A DNA stretch of 64,000 nucleotides from Winogradskyella ursingii (GTDB lineage: Bacteria > Bacteroidota > Bacteroidia > Flavobacteriales > Flavobacteriaceae): NCBI RefSeq assembly GCF_013403975.1, contig NZ_JABFDH010000003.1:580647-644646 (forward strand), written 5' to 3'. Under the pieces are notes generated by a model that saw only the letters and a program-made list of their open reading frames with translations, searched no databases and was not told where the DNA came from. Within the stretch, counting starts at the first letter, position 1. Every line of letters starts with the position of its first letter. Positions 56,161 through 64,000 of this stretch are shown piece after piece. The position numbers were made by a program, and so were the translations under genes.

Positions 56161-56188
56161 AAGCCTTCAATTTTGAAGGCTTTTTTTT
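56161..56188 (+). terminator. Terminator after rplS
   Basis: AAGCCTTCAA pairs perfectly with TTGAAGGCTT over 10 bp (loop TT, opening to a 4-base loop), followed by a run of T. It starts 22 bases after the rplS stop. Confidence 0.9.
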
Positions 56189-56374
56189 ATGAACTATTGT
56201 TAATAAATCAAGTTCATAAAATGTTAATATCAAAAATGTTAAATAATTGCTCAATATGTATTTATTTTATAATTTTACTAGACAATTAACAACAAACTCT
56301 GTTTGTTTTTGAATTTTATTTCAAATTAATGTTAATTATGATAGAGATTCGTTCTTTATTTACTGAGGTTATTT

Positions 56375-56551
56375 TTTGAGGTTGTATAGCCGCTTGTGTA
56401 CGCAAGTGTTAGTGATGCAACCATGAAGCTTAATCCATGTGGCATGCTTTGCAGGCTATATGTGTTAAGTTGAAAGCTCTGAAGAAGTATTGGGATCGAA
56501 AGTGAACTTGAAAAGGATGAGCAATGTTTTGCTTTTACTGTTACATTTATA
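56375..56551 (+). pseudogene. Decayed C-terminal ATPase fragment of a (hybrid) histidine kinase
   Basis: In one frame, with stops at 56387, 56471 and 56480, the translation runs FEVV*PLVYASVSDATMK, then LNPCGMLCRLYVLS*KL*R, then SIGIESELEK and CFAFTVTF. Against the typical hybrid-kinase end (PFVQASSSTTRKYGG, TGLGLTISKKLVELMGG, SIGVESELGKG, FWFTV) the spacing from P to SIG is identical at 32 residues. Matches include P, V, AS and S early on, two Leu positions, and SIGIESEL. The glycines of the G box are lost. Just upstream, another frame reads RSLFTEV (56348-56370), suggesting a frameshift. It is a relic, not a working gene. Confidence is moderate because identity outside the last block is low. 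Confidence 0.5.
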
Positions 56552-56742
56552 ATGTGCACTAAAAAAGAAACATCAAGAAAAATAAACCTAGAGAAACTAA
56601 GTAATATCAGGTCAATACATTTTGAAAGATATGAAACGTTTCAATCGAAACAGCAACGCTTGAACCGAAAAAAGTAGGTTGATTTATTTCAACTACCGAG
56701 TTAGTTTTTATACTAAATAAGTCGTAGTAGTACTGTTTCAAG

Positions 56743-56785
56743 AAAAGCCATGTCAGCACAGATTTTCTGTAGTGATATGGCTTTT
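56743..56785 (+). terminator. Large terminator-like hairpin of an unknown transcript
   Basis: AAAAGCCATGTCAGCACAGA (56743-56762) pairs with TCTGTAGTGATATGGCTTTT (56766-56785): 18 of 20 pairs including one G-U, a 2x2 internal bulge, loop TTT, then T. No intact gene ends before it, so it may end a small RNA or be left from the lost gene. Confidence 0.65.
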
Positions 56786-56911
56786 TGCATTTATACTCAA
56801 TTTACGTCCACTAAACTCATTTTAATATTATAACATTTTTTTCGACATATTTTTAGCTAAATTTTATAGATATCAAACGGTTTCATGCCTTTAAAAACCT
56901 TATCATTTTTG

Positions 56912-56919
56912 TATATTTG
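56912..56919 (+). promoter_or_regulatory. -7 box for icd
   Basis: TATATTTG, 46 bases before ATG 56966. No TTG at standard spacing. Confidence 0.5.
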
Positions 56920-56959
56920 CAAAGCTTTTACTGAAGCACATCACAAGCAAAAATTTTAA

Positions 56960-59185
<2,226 letters not shown>

Positions 59186-59194
59186 ACTTTAGTT

Positions 59195-59224
59195 AAAAAA
59201 GCTTCATTAAAATGAAGCTTTTTT
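59195..59224 (+). terminator. Terminator after icd
   Basis: AAAAAAGCTTCATT pairs perfectly with AATGAAGCTTTTTT over 14 bp (loop AA, opening to a 4-base loop). It starts nine bases after the icd stop and ends 26 bases before the TonB-receptor ATG. Confidence 0.88.
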
Positions 59225-59250
59225 ATTTTTACAGTACACAACAATTGCAA

Positions 59251-61626
59251 ATGAAAAAGAATCTTTTAGGATTCCTCATTATAATCATCTTAAGTACATC
59301 ATTCACTTCTGCCCAAAACAAATTTACACTTAGTGGCAATGTTTATGATAGCGATAGCAATGAGACACTAATTGGTGTAAACATCATCATTCCAGACCTC
59401 CAAACAGGTACTGTTACTAATGAATACGGTTTCTATTCTATCACGTTGCCCGAAGGAAAATACGCGGTTCAAATTAGTTATTTGGGTTACGAAACAATAT
59501 CTGAAACTATTGATTTTAATTCAAACATCACTCGAAATTTTAGACTAAAAGAATCTGCTGAAAATCTTGATGAAGTAATTATCACAGAAGATGTAGAAAA
59601 ATTAAACATCAAAAAACCACAAATGAGTGTTAATGCTCTATCAATTGGAACTATTAAGCAAATGCCAGTGGTTTTGGGTGAAGTAGATGTTATTAAATCA
59701 ATAACGCTACTTCCAGGAGTTACAAATGCTGGAGAAGGTTCTTCTGGTTTTAATGTAAGGGGTGGTGCGGCAGATCAAAATCTCATTTTATTAGACGAAG
59801 CCACAATATTTAACTCTTCCCATTTGTTCGGTTTCTTTTCGGTTTTTAATCCAGATGCTATTAAAGACATTAAACTTTACAAAGGTGGAATTCCTGCAAA
59901 ATACGGTGGACGTGTTTCCTCAGTACTAGACATCTATCAAAAAGAGGGTAATAATAGAGATTTTCATATTAATGGAGGTATTGGTCTAATATCTAGCAGA
60001 TTATTGGCTGAAGGTCCAATTAAAAAAGAAAAAGGCTCATTTTTATTGGGTGGACGAAGTAGTTATGCCCACTTATTTCTACCACTTTTTGATTTAGATA
60101 GTAAGGCGTATTTCTATGACTTAAATACCAAACTAAGCTATAGGCTCAATAATAGAAATAGCATATTCCTTTCTGGTTACTTTGGAAGAGATGTATTTGA
60201 AATTGCAGATAGTTTCGAAAATACTTATGGCAATACCGTAGTCAACTTTAGATGGAATCATTTATTTACAGACAAATTGTTTTCAAATCTTTCACTAATA
60301 TACTCTGATTACTATTATGGTTTACGCTTAAATTTTGTTGAGTTTGATTGGGAATCTGGAATCAGAAATTTCAACCTTAAATATGATTTAAAGCATTACA
60401 TAAGCAACAATTTTAAACTGGAATATGGGTTAAATAGCATCTATTATAAATTTAATCCTGGTGAAATTAATCCTACTACGGAGGATTCTGGGATTAACCC
60501 ATTTAAACTTATAGATAAATATGCTTTTGAAAATGCACTTTACATTGATACAGAGCACAAATTGACTAATGAGGTTTCGGTGAGTTATGGTTTACGATTG
60601 AGTACTTTTCATCGTCTGGGACAAGAAGAATTAAATGTTTATGAAAATGACAATCCAGTAAATTTCAATGAAGATTTAGGTGTTTATGAAAAAGCCAAAC
60701 CGGTCGGTACCGAAACTTTTAAAAGAAGTAATGTGATAGAATCATTTTCAAATTTAGAACCGAGATTGGCTTTAGCTTATCAATTAAATGATAAATCGTC
60801 CTTAAAAGCTAGTTATAACAGAATTAGTCAGTACTTGCATTTATTGTCTAACACGAGCTCTCCCACTCCACTAGATGTGTGGACTCCGAGTGGCAAATTT
60901 GTTAAACCACAACTACTCGACCAAGTGGCATTAGGCTATTTTAGAACGTTTGGAGATAATGTTTTTTCACTAGAAGTTGAAAGTTTTTATAAAATCATTC
61001 AAAATAGAATTGATTATATAGATGGAGCTAATTTAATAGCCAACAACGCAATAGAACAGGTGATTTTAAATGGTGAAGCCAGGGCTTATGGGTTAGAAAT
61101 TTTATTTAAAAAAAACATTGGAAAATTTAAAGGCTGGCTCGCCTATACTCTATCCAAATCCGAACAGCGCACTCCAGGAAGAACACCAATTGAAACAGGT
61201 ATAAACAATGGAGAATGGTATAACACTCCATTTGACAAAACTCATGATATTTCATTGACAAATAGTTACGAACTCAATGACAAATGGTCCCTTAGTTCAA
61301 ACTTTTTATTTCAAACTGGACAGCCAGCCACTTATCCAAATGGACAATACCAATATAACGGAATCATTGTGCCAAGTTATGAAGCCAGGAATTCAAGCAG
61401 ATTACCATCTTATAATCGCTTAGATATCGCAGTCAATTACAAACCAAATCCAAAAAGCTCAAAAAAACTTAAAAGCGAATGGGTTTTTAGCGTTTACAAT
61501 ATTTATAATCGTCGCAACGCGGCAAATATAACCTTTAGAGAAAATAGGATGACTGGTAACAATGAAGCAGTAAGACTTGCCATCTTTGGTATTGTACCTT
61601 CAGTTTCATATAACTTTAAATTTTGA
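59251..61626 (+). CDS. TonB-dependent outer-membrane receptor with carboxypeptidase-like domain
   Basis: A 791-residue receptor. Signal peptide MKKNLLGFLIIIILSTSFTS, then a carboxypeptidase regulatory-like sandwich (about 25-105, LSGNVYDSDSNETLIGVNII, YLGYETI). A TonB plug follows at about 110-225 (VLGEVDVIKSITLLPGV, GFNVRGGAADQNLILLDEA), then a 22-strand-type barrel ending in VSYNFKF. It imports an unknown ligand. The start is ATG 59251; a longer frame begins inside the icd terminator. The DUF4249 partner follows at once. Confidence 0.93.
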   Translation: MKKNLLGFLIIIILSTSFTSAQNKFTLSGNVYDSDSNETLIGVNIIIPDLQTGTVTNEYGFYSITLPEGKYAVQISYLGYETISETIDFNSNITRNFRLKESAENLDEVIITEDVEKLNIKKPQMSVNALSIGTIKQMPVVLGEVDVIKSITLLPGVTNAGEGSSGFNVRGGAADQNLILLDEATIFNSSHLFGFFSVFNPDAIKDIKLYKGGIPAKYGGRVSSVLDIYQKEGNNRDFHINGGIGLISSRLLAEGPIKKEKGSFLLGGRSSYAHLFLPLFDLDSKAYFYDLNTKLSYRLNNRNSIFLSGYFGRDVFEIADSFENTYGNTVVNFRWNHLFTDKLFSNLSLIYSDYYYGLRLNFVEFDWESGIRNFNLKYDLKHYISNNFKLEYGLNSIYYKFNPGEINPTTEDSGINPFKLIDKYAFENALYIDTEHKLTNEVSVSYGLRLSTFHRLGQEELNVYENDNPVNFNEDLGVYEKAKPVGTETFKRSNVIESFSNLEPRLALAYQLNDKSSLKASYNRISQYLHLLSNTSSPTPLDVWTPSGKFVKPQLLDQVALGYFRTFGDNVFSLEVESFYKIIQNRIDYIDGANLIANNAIEQVILNGEARAYGLEILFKKNIGKFKGWLAYTLSKSEQRTPGRTPIETGINNGEWYNTPFDKTHDISLTNSYELNDKWSLSSNFLFQTGQPATYPNGQYQYNGIIVPSYEARNSSRLPSYNRLDIAVNYKPNPKSSKKLKSEWVFSVYNIYNRRNAANITFRENRMTGNNEAVRLAIFGIVPSVSYNFKF

Positions 61627-61627
61627 A

Positions 61628-62449
61628 ATGATGAAAAAGATAATGTGTGTTACAAGTATATTTCTCTTCTTTATTTTAAGTTGTGAAGATGTAGTAGATG
61701 TTCAACTCAATGAAGCTGAACCTAGGTTGGTTATTGAAGCCTCTATCAATTGGTTAAAAAATACAACAGGTAACGAACAAAGTATAAAATTATCGTTGTC
61801 AGCACCATTTTTTGATGATACAATTCCTCCAGCTAACGGAGCTAGCGTTCAAATCGAAGATTCCAGTAATAATATTTTTCAGTTTATTGAAGATGGCTCT
61901 ACAGGCATTTACAGAAGTACAAATTTTATTCCAGAAATTAATGAAACGTATGAGTTAACCATTAATTATAACGCAGAAATCTATACAGGAAGTGAAACTC
62001 TTAAATCAGTAGTGTCAATAGACTTTATAGAGCAAAACAATGATGCCGGTTTTACTGGTGATGAAATAGAACTGAAAGCATTTTATACTGATCCAGCCAA
62101 TATTGATAATTATTATTTTTTTGAATTTTTCAGTAATATTCCTGTAATTCCTACTTTAGAAGTATATGAAGATGAATTTACAGATGGCAATCAAATTTTC
62201 GGATTTTACACGGAAGAAGATTTAGAAGCTGGAGATATTGTAACTATTAGAAATCATGGAGTATCAGAACGATTTTATGAATTTATGTTTCTTTTGTTGC
62301 AACAGGGGAGTGAAGAAAGTGGAGGCCCATTCGAAACACAACCAGCAACCGTTAGAGGCAATTGCATGAATATAACAAATCCTGAAAATTTTCCTTTCGG
62401 TTATTTTAGGCTTTCCGAAGTAGACGAAGTTACTTATACTATTCAATAA
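61628..62449 (+). CDS. DUF4249 lipoprotein, partner of the TonB receptor
   Basis: A 273-residue lipoprotein. MMKKIMCVTSIFLFFILSC gives a lipobox at Cys19; translation may start at ATG 61628 or 61631. The body reads VVDVQLNEAEPRLVIEASIN and ENFPFGYFRLSEVDEVTYTI, typical of DUF4249. In Bacteroidota these genes follow a carboxypeptidase-like TonB receptor and the product probably covers the barrel as a ligand-binding lid. One base separates it from the receptor stop. Confidence 0.88.
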   Translation: MMKKIMCVTSIFLFFILSCEDVVDVQLNEAEPRLVIEASINWLKNTTGNEQSIKLSLSAPFFDDTIPPANGASVQIEDSSNNIFQFIEDGSTGIYRSTNFIPEINETYELTINYNAEIYTGSETLKSVVSIDFIEQNNDAGFTGDEIELKAFYTDPANIDNYYFFEFFSNIPVIPTLEVYEDEFTDGNQIFGFYTEEDLEAGDIVTIRNHGVSERFYEFMFLLLQQGSEESGGPFETQPATVRGNCMNITNPENFPFGYFRLSEVDEVTYTIQ

Positions 62450-62569
62450 TCTATAAGGGTGTTAGCGATGGTTCATGTCATTCACCATAAATCTACAATA
62501 AATAGAATAGTAGAAGATACCGTTTCTTCCGCAAATCAATCAGCCAAATTTATTTCTTAAATTTAACCT

Positions 62570-63382
62570 ATGAATTTTACCAAAACTACAGAACAGGACT
62601 CTCATTATAATCAGCTTGAAAAAATGTCCATTAATGAGATTATCAATAACATTAATGCTGAAGATAAAACAGTTCCATTGGCTGTAGAAAAATCTTTATC
62701 TCAGATAGAGGGGTTAATTGAAAAAATCGTAGAAAAACTAAAACATGGTGGACGTCTATTTTATTTAGGAGCAGGCACCAGTGGCAGATTAGGTATTCTT
62801 GACGCTTCAGAATGTCCTCCAACTTTTGGAGTTTCCCAAGATCTAGTCATTGGATTAATAGCAGGGGGTGACACAGCTATAAGAAAAGCTGTTGAATTTG
62901 CAGAAGACTCAAAGTCACAAGGATGGAAAGATTTAAAAAAATATAATATATCAGAAAAAGATGTAGTAGTAGGAATTGCTGCATCAGGTACAACACCATA
63001 TGTTATTAGTGCAATAGCAAAATGCAATAATAAAAACATAATTACCGGCTGCATAACATGTAACAAAAACAGCCCATTATCAAAAGTATCCAAGTTTCCA
63101 ATAGAAGTTATTGTAGGTCCAGAATTTTTAACTGGAAGTTCAAGAATGAAAGCTGGGACAGCACAAAAACTCGTACTTAATATGATAACTACCGCTACTA
63201 TGATCCAATTAGGAAAAGTTGAAGGGAATAAAATGGTAGATATGCAATTAAGTAACGATAAGTTAGTAGACAGGGGAATTAAAATGATTATGAACGAACT
63301 TAATGTTTCTCAAGAAGAAGCTGCAAAACTACTTAAAAAACATAAAAGTGTTAGAAATACTATCAACCATGGACGAAAATAA
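62570..63382 (+). CDS. murQ: N-acetylmuramic acid 6-phosphate etherase
   Basis: A 270-residue MurQ that splits the lactyl ether of MurNAc-6-phosphate to give GlcNAc-6-phosphate when cell-wall sugars are recycled. The SIS domain has GRLFYLGAGTSGRLGILDAS with ECPPTFG, IAASGTTPYV and TGSSRMKAGTAQKL. The C-terminal segment NVSQEEAAKLLKKHKSVR matches the family end. No MurNAc transport or kinase gene is near. It overlaps the DUF6095 gene by 14 bases. Confidence 0.96.
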   Translation: MNFTKTTEQDSHYNQLEKMSINEIINNINAEDKTVPLAVEKSLSQIEGLIEKIVEKLKHGGRLFYLGAGTSGRLGILDASECPPTFGVSQDLVIGLIAGGDTAIRKAVEFAEDSKSQGWKDLKKYNISEKDVVVGIAASGTTPYVISAIAKCNNKNIITGCITCNKNSPLSKVSKFPIEVIVGPEFLTGSSRMKAGTAQKLVLNMITTATMIQLGKVEGNKMVDMQLSNDKLVDRGIKMIMNELNVSQEEAAKLLKKHKSVRNTINHGRK

Positions 63383-63611
63383 CAGAACAGATAGAGAGAT
63401 ATTATCCAAAGGAATTAGGCAAATGGCTGTATGTCTTCTATTAATGTTCCTAGGACCTTTTATGTTGCATATTGCGTTTTCCAATCAAGAAAAGTCACTA
63501 TATATACCTATACTTATTGTCGCCGCCACACTATGTGCATCTGCTATTTACTTTCTTTTCAAAGGTCTAAATACTATTATGGATAGTATATTTAAAAATA
63601 AAAAAAAATAA
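63369..63611 (+). CDS. DUF6095-like small membrane protein
   Basis: An 80-residue protein with two membrane helices, about 15-37 (GIRQMAVCLLLMFLGPFMLH) and 45-67 (SLYIPILIVAATLCASAIYF), and a basic tail NKKK. It matches the small flavobacterial family found next to murQ, catalogued as I recall as DUF6095. The start is ATG 63369 (MDENNRTDREILSKG); the frame upstream lies in murQ. Function unknown. Confidence 0.72.
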   Translation: MDENNRTDREILSKGIRQMAVCLLLMFLGPFMLHIAFSNQEKSLYIPILIVAATLCASAIYFLFKGLNTIMDSIFKNKKK

Positions 63612-63750
63612 CAATCCTATATACAATTTTTTAGACCTATTATAATTTATTATAGTTTAGTCAAAAACGTTCAGACTTCATGATTTAATCGAATTTATAA
63701 CCTAAAAATATAGTCATCGATAAAGTAAGTTTAGACAAATAACTATAAAT

Positions 63751-63783
63751 AAAAAAACCCTTACTAATTAAATAGTAAGGGTT
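63751..63783 (-). terminator. Terminator of the rRNA operon
   Basis: On the minus strand AACCCTTACTA pairs perfectly with TAGTAAGGGTT around a 6-base loop, followed by a T-run (A-run 63751-63757 on the plus strand). It lies just past the 5S 3' end. Confidence 0.9.
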
Positions 63784-63790
63784 CTCAAAA

Positions 63791-63898
63791 AAGGCGGCGA
63801 CCTACTCTCCCACGGATTGCAGTACCATCGGCGCAAACGGGCTTAACTTCTCTGTTCGGAATGGTAAGAGGTGAGCCCCGTCGCTATAACCACCTTAA
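63791..63898 (-). rRNA. rrf: 5S ribosomal RNA
   Basis: About 108 bases. Read on the minus strand it begins TTAAGGTGGTTATAGCGACG, has CTCACCTCTTACCATTCCGA and ACAGAGAAGTTAAGC in the middle and ends GGGAGAGTAGGTCGCCGCCT. The two ends pair (AAGGTGG... with ...CGCCTT-type complement) and the CCGAAC loop is standard for 5S. The rest of the operon (23S, 16S) would lie right of the window. Ends are accurate to a few bases. Confidence 0.96.
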
Positions 63899-64000
63899 AT
63901 CTTGGTTGCCATAAATGATCAACACTAATATTGTTGACATATTGAAAAGACGATAAATCGTCGATAGATACATTGTAATAATCAAGTCGTACTCTAAAAA
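63899..64000 (-). other. Spacer between 23S and 5S rRNA
   Basis: No gene. Two short inverted repeats are visible: TCAACA/TGTTGA (63919-63937) and GACGAT/ATCGTC (63949-63962), as expected of processing stems in an rRNA spacer. The 23S 3' end was not recognised within the window. Confidence 0.5.

Noticed and set aside
56552..56677. A 41-codon open frame, MCTKKETSRKINLEKLSNI..., with a leader faintly like class I lanthipeptides
   Set aside because: There is no Cys/Ser/Thr-rich core, no modification enzyme nearby, and the frame is continuous with the kinase relic upstream. Most likely residual or chance sequence.
59212..59250. Upstream start for the TonB receptor
   Set aside because: It lies in the right arm of the icd terminator and puts 13 residues before a perfect signal peptide.
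63303..63368. Longer form of the DUF6095-like protein starting inside murQ
   Set aside because: The extra residues are the out-of-frame end of murQ, and ATG 63369 gives the short, acidic N-terminus expected.

Overview
The window is chromosomal DNA from a marine-type member of the Bacteroidota, almost certainly family Flavobacteriaceae. The evidence is low GC, TAnnTTTG promoter boxes with no Shine-Dalgarno pattern, a type IX secretion (T9SS) sorting tail, a carboxypeptidase-like-plug TonB receptor next to a DUF4249 lipoprotein, the bamD-rpoZ-coaBC-DUF4835-recN order, a monomeric NADP isocitrate dehydrogenase, a long-form GAPDH, and a 5S rRNA of flavobacterial type at the right edge. No prophage, insertion sequence, CRISPR array or tRNA gene was recognised. 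Genus cannot be fixed from the sequence alone.

Layout. 0-8.4 kb: small secreted proteins (two NTF2-fold proteins, a histidine phosphatase, a DUF6503-like lipoprotein), smpB, a large DUF5686 outer-membrane protein, a secreted S15 peptidase and pcm. 8.5-17.7 kb: a rightward run with a Gfo/Idh oxidoreductase, 3-hydroxyacyl-CoA dehydrogenase, DUF1015, YggS, an exonuclease/GIY-YIG fusion, a DUF3857 transglutaminase-like protein, a potassium-channel-like protein and miaA, ending in a strong terminator. 17.7-30.2 kb: a leftward block with a two-component system, coaE, YbbR, a glycosyltransferase, fabI, the recN/DUF4835/coaBC/rpoZ/bamD operon, dapA and its small partner. 30.2-40.5 kb: a split 5'-nucleotidase, a membrane protein, ligA, a LOG protein, prmC, a GNAT, ribD, a HAD phosphatase, an EamA transporter, YigZ and a thioesterase. 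40.7-51.9 kb: dnaA, a phosphatase, a secreted PQQ-type dehydrogenase, an RsmI-like methylase, a lysozyme-like protein, DUF2279, mltG, a GNAT, dapF, a Deg protease and gap. 52-63.9 kb: two LVIVD-type lipoproteins, a coiled-coil membrane protein, a GNAT, DUF2834, trmD, rplS, an 827-bp non-coding stretch holding the decayed end of a histidine kinase, icd, a TonB receptor with its DUF4249 lipoprotein, murQ, DUF6095 and the 5S end of an rRNA operon read leftwards.

Most content is housekeeping: envelope building (bamD, mltG, dapA/dapF, fabI, murQ), cofactors (coaBC, coaE, ribD, YggS), translation (smpB, prmC, miaA, trmD, rplS) and DNA replication and repair (dnaA, ligA, recN). The points most worth a second look are: a DEDDh exonuclease/GIY-YIG gene with no ATG, GTG or TTG start where its first catalytic motif begins; consensus promoters sitting 4-9 bases from start codons, which suggests leaderless mRNAs; a decayed hybrid histidine kinase fragment in the largest gap; several unrelated short palindromic repeats, one of which appears to form the C-terminal tail of PrmC; and a zinc ribbon on a voltage-gated-type potassium channel. 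I did not find an obviously new multi-gene system.
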